A DNA stretch of 64,000 bases from G963556115 sp963677015 (GTDB lineage: Bacteria; Planctomycetota; SZUA-567). This document shows positions 17,819 through 26,345 of this stretch, one piece after another. Position 1 is the first letter of the stretch. Each line of letters begins with the position of its first letter. The position numbers and the translations under genes are program-made. The stretch lies in assembly GCA_963677015.1 (NCBI GenBank), contig OY781533.1:2790001-2854000 (forward strand), read 5' to 3'. The notes below the pieces were generated by a model. It was not told where the DNA came from. It did not search any database and was given only the letters and a program-made list of their open reading frames with translations.

Positions 17819-18663
17819 AAATCCACCTTATCCGGGTGATGTCCGGAACCGCCGCAATACTCCATGGCATTGATCTTCTGCATATCCTCTTCAGAGATCG
17901 CGAAATCAAAGATCTGGGCATTCTCAGCGATACGTGAAGGCGTTACCGACTTTGGCAACGGCAGCACCTCATTCTGCAGACACCAGCGGATACAGAGCTG
18001 CGCCACAGACTTGCCGTAACCGGCTGCAATCTCCAGCAGCACCGGATTGGTCAGCATCCTGCCGGTACCCAGCGGACTCCAGGCCTGAACCAGAATATTA
18101 TGCTCGCGGCAGTAGCTTACAGTCTCTTCCTGCATCTGACCGGGATGGAATTCAATCTGATCCACCATCGGCGGCACCTCGGTCTCGAGCAGCGCCTTCA
18201 GATGATGCGGCATGAAGTTAGACACCCCGATAGACTTGATCTTACCGGCCTTGTACAGCTCGGTCATCGCCTTCCAGGTAGCAAGATTGATCTCTTCCCA
18301 ATTCTCAAACTGCGATGATGATGCCGGCCAGTGAATCAGATACAGATCCAGATAATCCAGACCAAGATCGGAGAGTGTCTTGTCAAAAGCCTTAAGAGTT
18401 GTCTCATAACCGCGCTCGGCGTTCCAGACCTTACTGGTTACAAAGAGCTCTGAGCGGTCTACACCGGACTCGGCGATTCCCTTACCGACACTCACCTCAT
18501 TACCGTAAATGGCAGCGGTATCAATATGACGGTAACCAAGCTTGATCGCTTCACTCACCGCAGTAACTGTCACCGCATCATCAGGAGACTGCCAGGTACC
18601 ATAACCCACACAGGGAATCGTATAACCATTATTCAAAGTAAAAACATCTACCAGCTTATCCAT
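17815..18663 (-). CDS. Aldo/keto reductase
   Basis: NADPH-dependent (beta/alpha)8 oxidoreductase reducing aldehydes or ketones, of the 2,5-diketo-gluconate reductase type. Catalytic tetrad: Asp and Tyr in RHIDTAAIYGNE, Lys in FVTSKVWN and His in LYLIHWP. The C-terminal NADP phosphate-binding loop PLPKSVTPSRI is present. I start at the ATG at 18661-18663 because GGAGG lies 8 bases upstream. That gives 282 aa, the usual length; the frame runs 25 codons further without a ribosome site. Its stop overlaps the stop of the convergent membrane-protein gene. Substrate unknown. Confidence 0.94.
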   Translation of the reverse strand: MDKLVDVFTLNNGYTIPCVGYGTWQSPDDAVTVTAVSEAIKLGYRHIDTAAIYGNEVSVGKGIAESGVDRSELFVTSKVWNAERGYETTLKAFDKTLSDLGLDYLDLYLIHWPASSSQFENWEEINLATWKAMTELYKAGKIKSIGVSNFMPHHLKALLETEVPPMVDQIEFHPGQMQEETVSYCREHNILVQAWSPLGTGRMLTNPVLLEIAAGYGKSVAQLCIRWCLQNEVLPLPKSVTPSRIAENAQIFDFAISEEDMQKINAMEYCGGSGHHPDKVDF

Positions 18664-18893
18664 AGTATTATCCTCCATAAAATGTCCGCACTCATGCAGA
18701 CAACTGAGATCAGTCTGCCGCCGAACCCGGTTTTTCATACTGCCACAGCTCCCTCGGAAGCTGCCCCGATAGCAGTTAACCAGCCGGCAAACTGGAAAAA
18801 GTCTCTAAAACAAAGATTTCAGTAAACAGCTGCAGCAGACTCCTAAAATCAGCCGCAGCCGGAAAAGAATACAACTTAAAATCACCACTGAGA

Positions 18894-19733
18894 TCAGCAG
18901 TAGCTCTCCAACTGCTTCAGCGGTTCAAGCTTACGAATCTCTCTTCTGCAGTCCTCCTGCTCGGCAGAGTAACTGCACAGTGTTGTATGCTCACGAATAT
19001 AATAGGTGTACATCAACCGCTGCGTAGCGTAAATATGGCTCCCGGCCAGTTCGAGAATACACAGAAAAAAGGCTTGATCAGCGCTGCTATTCCACCAGTA
19101 CCCGGTTCTCTGGTCACGCATATAAGCATCCGGCACCTGCCGGTACAGCTCACTGCGAAAGGTCTTCAGATGCCCCGCATTCCAGGGAGCCGTCCGGAAA
19201 GTATTCCCGGCGCAGACCTGAGAGGTATATCTTCTGGTCTGCCCCAGACACCTCCCGTCAGAACTCTGCCAGGTATTGTAGGTAGCCCAGATATCCCGGC
19301 TGGCGTAGACTCGAGACAGAAATTCCAGCGCCTCGGAATCATGAAGCCAGTCATCACCGTCAAGCTGCATGGCAATACTTCCTGCCGGAGCCCGCTTAAA
19401 GGCTGTATGCAGATTATGCGCCATATTCTTATTCTCTGCGTTGCGTATATACTCAACATTATTATCAGGATGCTCACGCAGCCAGCCGGCTATCAGTTCG
19501 GGAGTACCGTCAGTCGAAGCATCATCAATAAATATATGCCGAACCCGCGAACGCGGCAGAGACTGGTTATATACCGAATCAAGGCAGCGAAGTGTCGCCT
19601 CACCCGCATTATACTGCGCAGAGACGACCCAGAATGTCAGTTCAGAATCCGGTTTTACCACTGCAAAACGGAGTAATTCCCACAACCTACGCCAGCGGTT
19701 ACACAAATACTTGCCCCACATTTTAAATCGCAT
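18894..19733 (-). CDS. Family 2 glycosyltransferase
   Basis: 279 aa with a GT-A fold: VVSAQYNAGEATLRCLDSV at the nucleotide-sugar site, FIDDASTDGTPELI, and the metal-binding LDGDDW (DxD equivalent). No membrane anchor; a basic N-terminus (~1-30, many R and K) may hold it to the inner membrane. The ATG at 19731-19733 has AAGG 5-6 bases upstream; a GTG one codon earlier is possible. It stands alone, outside any visible polysaccharide cluster, so acceptor and pathway are unknown. Confidence 0.88.
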   Translation of the reverse strand: MRFKMWGKYLCNRWRRLWELLRFAVVKPDSELTFWVVSAQYNAGEATLRCLDSVYNQSLPRSRVRHIFIDDASTDGTPELIAGWLREHPDNNVEYIRNAENKNMAHNLHTAFKRAPAGSIAMQLDGDDWLHDSEALEFLSRVYASRDIWATYNTWQSSDGRCLGQTRRYTSQVCAGNTFRTAPWNAGHLKTFRSELYRQVPDAYMRDQRTGYWWNSSADQAFFLCILELAGSHIYATQRLMYTYYIREHTTLCSYSAEQEDCRREIRKLEPLKQLESYC

Positions 19734-19942
19734 CACAACCTTACTTTCATCATTATATAAATTAATACAATCTTCCCGTTAAAATTATCTGAGAAATAAG
19801 CAAATTTTTCAAGTAATTTCACGTTACCGCCTGAAAATATAATACTGCATCCTCAAAAGAATCCCGGTATTCCCCGATTTTCAGGCATAATAATGACAAA
19901 ATAAAAGTGATAATATTAATACAAAAACAACTGCTCAAATCT

Positions 19943-19980
19943 AAAAAACGGCCCCTCCAGCCAGAAAACCGGAGGGACAG
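19943..19980 (-). terminator. Terminator of the CO dehydrogenase operon
   Basis: On the minus strand CCCTCC (19971-19976) and GGAGGG (19952-19957) enclose a loop, followed by GCCG and a run of six T. It lies about 57 bases after the oxidoreductase stop. Confidence 0.75.
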
Positions 19981-20037
19981 CGGTTACAAGAGAGAGACTT
20001 GTGTTGCTGATTATGGGAAATTCAACTCACGCTCCGG

Positions 20038-21294
20038 TTAGAGAAGATTCTTCTCCTCCTGCCCGAACTTGGCACCGTCAAGCACCGCCGCGAAACTGCG
20101 CTCATGCGGCAGATCACGCTGATTAATAATAACCTCGGCATAAACTCCGGCATCGGTAATATCACCCCAGAGAATAGCGGCACGTATCTGGTTATTCTCG
20201 AAATAAATCACCTTGGCACAGTTCTGCCCGCGGCTGTTGGTATAACTGACCTCCTGCTTCTCCCAGGCCGGATCAGGCCGGCTTACAGGGCCGAGAGAGA
20301 CAATGTTGGTGCCGAGCAAGCGTACCGAAGCTCGAAATCCGGTATTCCGGGTCAAGGATTCACAGCCTCCGGCCATATTCATTCCCGCAATACGCCCCTG
20401 ATGCACCGCGGTAGGCCAGATCGGACTCGGCATCACAGCGCGCAGCAGCACATCTTCCATCACCGTCACATCACCGGCGGCAAAGACATTTTCCACACTG
20501 GTCTGACCATACTCATTTATCAAAATTCCCTTGGGGTCGGTAGCTACCAGCGAGTCAGCGAGCCACTCAATGTTCGGGCGCACTCCGGCGGCGGCAACTA
20601 TCATATCACTTGCCAGCCTGGAACCGTCATCAAGGAGTACCGATTCTGGGTTACCATTACCATCACGTTCAACTCCGACAACCTTGCGCGAACAGAAGAG
20701 TGATATTCCGGCACTCTGCATAAGCTCCGCACAATGCGCTCCGGTTACCTGCTCAAGCTGCATCGGCAGCGGATACGGCGCAAGTTCGATAATGTTAACC
20801 TTCTTTCCGGCCTGAGACAACTCCGCAGCGAGCTCACACCCGACCAGCCCGGCTCCGATGATACTTACAGTCTCCACTCCCGGCAGAGCCGCCAGAATAC
20901 TCTCAGCATCGGACATATCACGCAACCCGAAGGTCATTGCACCGGCAAGACCCTCGATAGGCGGGGCCCAGCTCCGTGAACCGGTGGCGATAAGCAACCG
21001 GTCATAGGAGATCGTAGAAGCGTCACCAAGGCTCAGACGCCCGGCCTCGGTATCAATGCCGACGACCTCGGTATTCCAGAGCACCTCGATACGCTCCCGC
21101 TCCTGCCAGTCAGCCGGCATAAAGTCAGCCTGCTGCGCAGTTCTCCTGCCGGCGGCCAGAAGATGCAGCTGACAGCGAGAGAAAAAAGCTCCATCCTTAC
21201 TTATAAGGGTTATTCTGCCGCCGTTATCCAGCCGGCGGATAGATTTCGCCGCCGCCGTAGCCGCAGCACTGCTGCCAACAATCACGTAGTGCAT
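20038..21294 (-). CDS. FAD/NAD(P)-dependent oxidoreductase of the CODH operon
   Basis: 418-aa pyridine nucleotide-disulphide class flavoprotein. FAD Rossmann motif at the N-terminus (GSSAAATAAAKSIRR), NAD(P)-binding GAGLVGCELAAELSQAGKKV in the middle, and the second FAD motif NVFAAGDV. Cys in SRCQLHLL (~40) sits where Coenzyme A-disulphide reductase/NADH oxidase-like enzymes keep their redox Cys. It overlaps the cooF end by 13 bases and has AGGAGG upstream. In several anaerobes a cooS-cooF-oxidoreductase trio passes CO-derived electrons through ferredoxin to NAD(P)H. I infer the same here. Confidence 0.93.
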   Translation of the reverse strand: MHYVIVGSSAAATAAAKSIRRLDNGGRITLISKDGAFFSRCQLHLLAAGRRTAQQADFMPADWQERERIEVLWNTEVVGIDTEAGRLSLGDASTISYDRLLIATGSRSWAPPIEGLAGAMTFGLRDMSDAESILAALPGVETVSIIGAGLVGCELAAELSQAGKKVNIIELAPYPLPMQLEQVTGAHCAELMQSAGISLFCSRKVVGVERDGNGNPESVLLDDGSRLASDMIVAAAGVRPNIEWLADSLVATDPKGILINEYGQTSVENVFAAGDVTVMEDVLLRAVMPSPIWPTAVHQGRIAGMNMAGGCESLTRNTGFRASVRLLGTNIVSLGPVSRPDPAWEKQEVSYTNSRGQNCAKVIYFENNQIRAAILWGDITDAGVYAEVIINQRDLPHERSFAAVLDGAKFGQEEKNLL

Positions 21295-21767
21295 GGTTTA
21301 TCCTCCTGAACATATTCCACCGCTTCATCTCCTTCAACCACCGTAATACAGCCGGTAGGGCAGACCTCGGCGCAGGCCATGCAGTCCCGGTCGGTACAGG
21401 CATCACACTTTATCATCACCCGGTCATCACCCATACTCGGACGGGCATTACCATAAGGGCAGCTCATTACACACATATAGCAGCCGACACACTTCTCGGT
21501 ATCACAGATCACCAATCCGTCCTCACCCTTCTGCAGTGCCCCGCTCATGCAGGCCTCGACACAAGCAGGTTCCTCACAATGCCGGCAGAACTGGGGAAAA
21601 CGCTCGCCGTCACTGTCAAGCTCGACCTTGACCCGGGAACGCACACTCTTCTGAATACCACTGAGATAGGCCGCTTCCTTATTACCGCTGGTATGTGCTC
21701 CAATACAGGCAAGCTCGCAATTCTTACAGCCGATACATTTACTGCGATCGATAATTTTCTTCTTCAT
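21282..21767 (-). CDS. cooF: CooF-type 4x[4Fe-4S] electron transfer protein
   Basis: 161-aa ferredoxin-like subunit. Four Cys clusters are visible: CIGCKNCELAC, FCRHCEEPACVEAC, CVGCYMCVMSCPYG and CDACTDRDCMACAEVCPTGC. It accepts electrons from the CODH D-cluster and hands them to a partner, here most likely the flavoprotein encoded next. Its start follows the cooS stop by 2 bases, with GGAGG 8 bases upstream, overlapping the end of cooS. The size and cluster spacing match CooF/HycB-type subunits. Confidence 0.93.
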   Translation of the reverse strand: MKKKIIDRSKCIGCKNCELACIGAHTSGNKEAAYLSGIQKSVRSRVKVELDSDGERFPQFCRHCEEPACVEACMSGALQKGEDGLVICDTEKCVGCYMCVMSCPYGNARPSMGDDRVMIKCDACTDRDCMACAEVCPTGCITVVEGDEAVEYVQEDKPCTT

Positions 21768-21769
21768 CC

Positions 21770-23674
21770 CTACGCCTCCATCACTGCGGCCGCGTCAGAG
21801 ATACCCAGCGCCTCGAGCTTGTCAATTATCACCTGCTCCATAATGTCGGCAGCCTTCACCGCATCCGGCTCTACAACCACCCGACCACCGGTAAGGTCGA
21901 CAAGATCTTCGGTAAGAACCTTGGTAACAACCGCAGAACCGAGAATAGGCGGACACTGTGACAGATGAAGAGTAAGCCCAAGAGCCAGCCCGAAGCAACC
22001 GTCAGCCAGCGCCTGTTCTTCCAGCCACTGCGGAGCCGAGATCACTACCGGCAGCTGCGGAATGTCCAGCCCCATCGCCTCAGCCAGAGCTGTAACAACC
22101 ACCTCGACTCTGCCGATAGCCAGACACGGGCCGAAATTAAGAACCGGCGGAATACCAAGCTGTTCGCAGACCGCTTTCAGACCCGGCCCGGCCTTCTCCC
22201 GGGCTGATGGGGAGCAGAAACCGGTGTTACAGAGACCGCCGGTAGTACAGCCGGCGGAGAGTACCAGAATATCACGGCTTATCAGTTCTTCAGTAAGTTT
22301 TACAGTGGTCATATCATGACCGCCGGCGGCAAGATTTGAACAGCCGAGAATACCGGCAACACCCTTGATAGTGCCGTTTTTAATCAGATCTATCAGCGGC
22401 TGCAGCGAGCCACCGAGAACATCAACAATATTCTTCTCGCTGATACCGGTGACCACATCATTATAGCCATGCTCCGGAATATCAATCGGCGCACTGCTGC
22501 GCCTCTTAGCGTACTGCGCCGCCGCCATCTCGGCGACCTGACGCGCCAGAGCCTCCTCCTGCCCCAGTTCATCCTTGAGCAGCTCGGCGGTGGACTGCTT
22601 GCAGACATCATCAAGACATACCAGTTTGATATCGAGTTTTTCGGCGATCGGTTCAATACCGGAGAAGGTACAGTTAAATTCACTTGCCACCAGATCAATC
22701 GCGCCGGTAGCGAGCAGTCCTTCCTGCGTAAAGTTATTACCGGCCTGTCCGGAGAAGACACTCTCAGCCCCGGCGGCGGCCGCACGGGACTGCATATCCT
22801 GTCCCACACAGGTAAGTCCGACAATGCGAATACCCTTGGCTCCGGCTTTACGCCCGATCTCCTGCCCGGCATCTGATTCCAGCAGCGCGATAAGACCGGC
22901 AAAAACCGAGTGACTATGCCCGGTGACACCGATATTCACATAATCCTTGTCAACCACTGAGAAACCGGTACTGGCGGTACGGATCTCAGGATCTCCCATA
23001 ATAATATCATTGAGTTTATTGGTCAGAGTCAGACCGTAAAGACCGGTACAGATACCGAGTTTGAGGCAGTGCAGGAGCTGATCCACAGGATCAGTATTGA
23101 GGTTGGTACTGGTCTTTACCAAAGCGTCAAAGACCTCGGACTTGGCGCCTCCGGGCATAATCCCCAGCTTCTGCCAGTTCTCAACCCGCTTACCCAGTGC
23201 CAGCGGCTCAACCAGCTCCATCGGTTCAAAACGCGGCTTATACAGATCCGCTAACACCCTCTCAGAAACTCCGCCGGCGAGCTCCATGATATCCGTACCC
23301 GTAATGCCAAAGGCGGCGGCAAGATCCCGCAGCGACTTCTCAGACCTTATTTTCAGCGGTGAGTTACCGGCGGCGATAGATTTCAGGCGCTGCGCGGTAG
23401 CCTCGACAACATGCAGATAACATGCCGAACCCGCGGCGACGGTACGCAGCAGATTTCTGGCGACAATACTGTCAGCAGTTGCGCCGCAGACACCTTTAGG
23501 GGAATCGGGTGTTATCCGGCACGGTCCGTTGGAACAGAGACGGCAGCAGACTCCCAGTTGTCCGTAGCCGCATTTGAGTTCCTGCTCCTTGAACCGGTCA
23601 AAAGCGGTGTTAAACTCGCTTTTTGACTCCAAAAAAGACTGAAAACACTTGTCCGCCGAATTACAATGCACCAT
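21770..23674 (-). CDS. cooS: Anaerobic carbon monoxide dehydrogenase catalytic subunit
   Basis: Homodimeric Ni-Fe-S enzyme interconverting CO and CO2. N-terminal B/D-cluster cysteines are in CGYGQLGVCCRLCSNGPC. All C-cluster ligands expected from the Carboxydothermus enzyme are present: His in VTGHSHSVF and Cys in IVGLTCVG, SEFNCTFSG, GILGCSNL, SAGCTTGG and NFGPCLAIG. I start at the ATG at 23672-23674, with AAAGGAG 6-7 bases upstream; the frame extends 7 codons further without a site. 634 aa is typical. No acetyl-CoA synthase (acsB) and no CooC/CooT/CooJ maturation genes are nearby. It is therefore a monofunctional CODH for CO oxidation or detoxification. Confidence 0.96.
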   Translation of the reverse strand: MVHCNSADKCFQSFLESKSEFNTAFDRFKEQELKCGYGQLGVCCRLCSNGPCRITPDSPKGVCGATADSIVARNLLRTVAAGSACYLHVVEATAQRLKSIAAGNSPLKIRSEKSLRDLAAAFGITGTDIMELAGGVSERVLADLYKPRFEPMELVEPLALGKRVENWQKLGIMPGGAKSEVFDALVKTSTNLNTDPVDQLLHCLKLGICTGLYGLTLTNKLNDIIMGDPEIRTASTGFSVVDKDYVNIGVTGHSHSVFAGLIALLESDAGQEIGRKAGAKGIRIVGLTCVGQDMQSRAAAAGAESVFSGQAGNNFTQEGLLATGAIDLVASEFNCTFSGIEPIAEKLDIKLVCLDDVCKQSTAELLKDELGQEEALARQVAEMAAAQYAKRRSSAPIDIPEHGYNDVVTGISEKNIVDVLGGSLQPLIDLIKNGTIKGVAGILGCSNLAAGGHDMTTVKLTEELISRDILVLSAGCTTGGLCNTGFCSPSAREKAGPGLKAVCEQLGIPPVLNFGPCLAIGRVEVVVTALAEAMGLDIPQLPVVISAPQWLEEQALADGCFGLALGLTLHLSQCPPILGSAVVTKVLTEDLVDLTGGRVVVEPDAVKAADIMEQVIIDKLEALGISDAAAVMEA

Positions 23675-23744
23675 GATTTTCTCCTTTAAACACAACCGCT
23701 AATGCTATAAAATTACTGTCATTTAATATTAAAAAAAACTCAGA

Positions 23745-24167
23745 TCATTCCCTGGTTTTAACAAACTGATCAAAACTGATATCCTTGAGCTGATTATCCA
23801 CGACATCCTGCACCTCGCTGAGTTTCTTATGCACCGGACAGAATGCATCCCGGTTGCAGCATTCCTTGCCCATCAGGCAGGTATTGAGCACACAGCTGCG
23901 GGGGTTGAGAGCCTGCACCACGTCATAAAGCGAAAAGTCCCTGGCTTCACGCTTGAGCGAGAGTCCACCGCCGTTACCCCGTTTACTCTCGATAAACCCG
24001 GCATCGGTAAGCACTCTGATAATATTTCGCAGAAATCTGTAGGGGATATCCATCTTCTCGGATATAGTAGCGGCGGAGAGCCGCTCATTCTGTGCGCCAT
24101 TCTGCGCCAGATACAGCAGTGCCCGAATAGCATAGTCAACTTCCTTGGTTATCACCCTTGCCTCCAT
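23745..24167 (-). CDS. Rrf2-family transcriptional regulator
   Basis: 140-aa winged-helix repressor. The family start (TKEVDYAIRALLYLAQN), the recognition helix (IPYRFLRNIIRVLTDAG) and the wing with SKRGNGGGLSL are clear. The Fe-S loop contains four closely spaced Cys (NTCLMGKECCNRDAFC), so it very likely binds a [2Fe-2S] or [4Fe-4S] cluster and senses redox state, NO or iron. It is the first gene of the cooS operon, 70 bases upstream of cooS, and a palindrome overlaps its own promoter. It is therefore a good candidate for the regulator of CO metabolism here. Confidence 0.93.
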   Translation of the reverse strand: MEARVITKEVDYAIRALLYLAQNGAQNERLSAATISEKMDIPYRFLRNIIRVLTDAGFIESKRGNGGGLSLKREARDFSLYDVVQALNPRSCVLNTCLMGKECCNRDAFCPVHKKLSEVQDVVDNQLKDISFDQFVKTRE

Positions 24168-24188
24168 TCTTTTTCAAATAACATCATT

Positions 24189-24217
24189 ATTATGTCATTT
24201 AACACTTACAGTGTCAA
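24189..24217 (-). promoter_or_regulatory. Promoter with overlapping palindromic operator of the rrf2-coo operon
   Basis: On the minus strand TTGACA (24212-24217), 17-base spacer, CATAAT (24189-24194), ending 22 bases before the start codon. The region 24199-24217 is a near-perfect dyad: TTGACACT and AGTGTTAA around GTA (7 of 8 pairs). It covers the -35 element, the place expected for an autoregulating Rrf2 repressor. Confidence 0.7.
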
Positions 24218-24369
24218 CACTTTTTTATTTTTTCTATTCCGCACTCGAAATATTTTCCCGCAGCGCCCTTATTTTACAGAGAGTACCGAGCAGCACATTC
24301 ACTATATTCACTGGGTATAACGACCTCCATACCGCCAACCGCCAAACTGCGCAACTGGAAACCATCAAT

Positions 24370-24413
24370 AAAAAAAACTCACTGTAAACCACCTGATAAG
24401 AGTCTACAGTGAG
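24370..24413 (-). terminator. Terminator of the 24449-25888 cyclase gene
   Basis: Nine-base perfect arms CTCACTGTA (24379-24387) and TACAGTGAG (24405-24413). On the minus strand the stem runs into eight T. It is 36 bases after the stop codon. Confidence 0.85.
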
Positions 24414-24448
24414 CAGTTTAAAAACAATTCGCCCATTAATATTTTTCT

Positions 24449-25888
24449 CTATGACACCCGCACACAATTCTTTCCCGCCTGTTTGGCTTTGTACAGCGCC
24501 ACATCCGAGCGGTCAATAACATCCTTTATTGAGTCGGTAAGCGTAAAAGCTGTAATCCCGAAGCTGGCGGTTATTCCACTTTCAATTATAGTGCGCAGTA
24601 CCGGATCACCCTCCAGACTGCGGCGAATTTTATTTGCCACCTGTTCGGCCTTGGCAACATCGGTATTTACCAGCAGCAGCGAGAATTCCTCACCGCCCCA
24701 GCGGGAGACATAGTCGGTCTTGCGGATCTGCTTCTGCAGAATATCGGAGATACGCACCAGCACCTTATCACCTACCGGATGACCGTAGGTATCATTGATC
24801 ACCTTGAAATCATCGATATCGAAGAGCACCAGACAGGTATCCTGATGGGTACGCTGATAATTATTCCAGATATTCATGAAATTCTCATTGAAGGTACGGC
24901 GATTCGGCAGATCGGTAAGAGTATCATGATGCGCAAACTTATTGAGCTGCCGGGTATACTGCAGCACGGTTCGCAGAATTATCAGAGTCACCACGATAGT
25001 CACAAAGAGCGAGATCAAAAGATTTACCGCCAACTGACTCTGCAGCTCACCGGTGAACTTTTCCAGCTCAGCCTCGACAATCAGATACTGCCCCAGTTCG
25101 TCCACATACTTGCTTTTGATTATATACTGCCCGTCATCATCCTCATAATCAATGATCCCGGATTTTCTATTGGCTATCAGCGGGAAGACCGAGTTCATCT
25201 TCTTTTCGCTTATAACCTTACGCTCCCCATTCACTCCCTGCTCCGAGAGCGTGACCTTCCCTTCCTGATCACACAGATAGACATTCAACTTATAGAATTC
25301 ACGAAAACGCTTGAACATACCGGAGATATAAGAGGTCTTGAAAACCACTCCGACCACACCAAGCAACTGATTGCGCTCATTAAAAATCTTATAATTGAAG
25401 AAGAGCATCAGGCTGTTGTCAATAAGGGCATTGGTGTCGATATTGATCTCATGATGCGGCGGCTGAGAAGAGAAACGGAAATACCAGGAGTTATCCTTCT
25501 TCTCCCGCGAGAGCACCTCGAGAAAGCCGTCTGCCGTATAGTACTTCAAAGTCTGGGTCGACACCAGAAATGTATTATAAAAACCATACTTGTTCTTGAT
25601 CGTATTGAGATACTTGATTATCTGATCTTTACTGTCATTCTCATGCCCGAACCAGTCATGCACAAAGGTATCATTGGCCATCATGGAGGAGATAAGGCTC
25701 GGCTCGATAATTATCTTCTGAATATCGGCGTAGATATTGTCGGTAGAGAGTGGCAGCGAACTCTCCCGCAGCTGCTTACGGGTCAATTCAAACCCGCTCA
25801 TATAATTCGAAACAGAGATACCGACCGAGAGCAGTACCAGTAAAAACGAGACCAGCACCACAACCTTGAGCCTGCTGTTAAACTTCAT
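24449..25888 (-). CDS. Membrane-bound diguanylate cyclase with periplasmic sensor
   Basis: 479 aa. A first membrane segment at ~8-28 and a second at ~290-310 bracket a ~260-residue periplasmic domain resembling a double Cache sensor (WYFRFSSQP, LLGVVGVVFKTSYISGMF are typical). The C-terminal GGDEF domain has WGGEEF and an RKTD inhibition site 5 residues before it, so it should be active and product-inhibited. GGAGG lies 11 bases before the ATG. Ligand unknown; Cache domains often bind amino acids or carboxylates. Confidence 0.92.
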   Translation of the reverse strand: MKFNSRLKVVVLVSFLLVLLSVGISVSNYMSGFELTRKQLRESSLPLSTDNIYADIQKIIIEPSLISSMMANDTFVHDWFGHENDSKDQIIKYLNTIKNKYGFYNTFLVSTQTLKYYTADGFLEVLSREKKDNSWYFRFSSQPPHHEINIDTNALIDNSLMLFFNYKIFNERNQLLGVVGVVFKTSYISGMFKRFREFYKLNVYLCDQEGKVTLSEQGVNGERKVISEKKMNSVFPLIANRKSGIIDYEDDDGQYIIKSKYVDELGQYLIVEAELEKFTGELQSQLAVNLLISLFVTIVVTLIILRTVLQYTRQLNKFAHHDTLTDLPNRRTFNENFMNIWNNYQRTHQDTCLVLFDIDDFKVINDTYGHPVGDKVLVRISDILQKQIRKTDYVSRWGGEEFSLLLVNTDVAKAEQVANKIRRSLEGDPVLRTIIESGITASFGITAFTLTDSIKDVIDRSDVALYKAKQAGKNCVRVS

Positions 25889-26264
25889 TATTATATTTTT
25901 CCTCCAGCTGGAAATCCGCGGTCAGATATCAGATCCGCCCCCGCCATGTAAAATACCTTACTACCTCTGGAGCTCTATTTCCGGTCTATCAAGCAAATAC
26001 TCAAAAAGCCACTCCCGTAGTACTATAGCCTGAAATTATAGCATAAATCCTTGATTTCACCAGCCAAATTTTTTTAAAAATAATCACAACAGCCCCTGCC
26101 GCTCTCACTTCTGCCATTATTCGCAATTGCACTATGTTTTTTGATAATACGAACTATATTTTACTTTTTACCCAGCCAAAACCAGTTACCATCAGCAACC
26201 AAACCCGCTGCTAGTCTAGAGAAACTGCAATTTGACTCACCGCCAAGCAGCAGGTTTTAATGCT
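25889..26264. other. Intergenic, no gene supported
   Basis: AT-rich in its central part (26040-26170). It carries the promoter side of the cyclase gene, but I see no clear hexamer pair. No frame of note. Confidence 0.4.
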
Positions 26265-26306
26265 GAAAAATAACGGTTCCGAAGCCTGATAAAAGCCTCG
26301 GAACCG
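26265..26306 (-). terminator. Terminator of the yeiH-like gene
   Basis: CGGTTCCGA (26274-26282) and TCGGAACCG (26298-26306) form a perfect stem. On the minus strand it is followed by TTATTTTT, 40 bases after the gene. Confidence 0.8.
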
Positions 26307-26345
26307 CTGAAAAAAATTCAAAAATACCGTACCCGGTATTCAGTA

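Noticed and set aside
24779..25843. 354-codon plus-strand frame opposite the membrane diguanylate cyclase
   Set aside because: Translation is low in complexity and without motifs. The minus strand encodes a complete Cache-GGDEF protein with a terminator.
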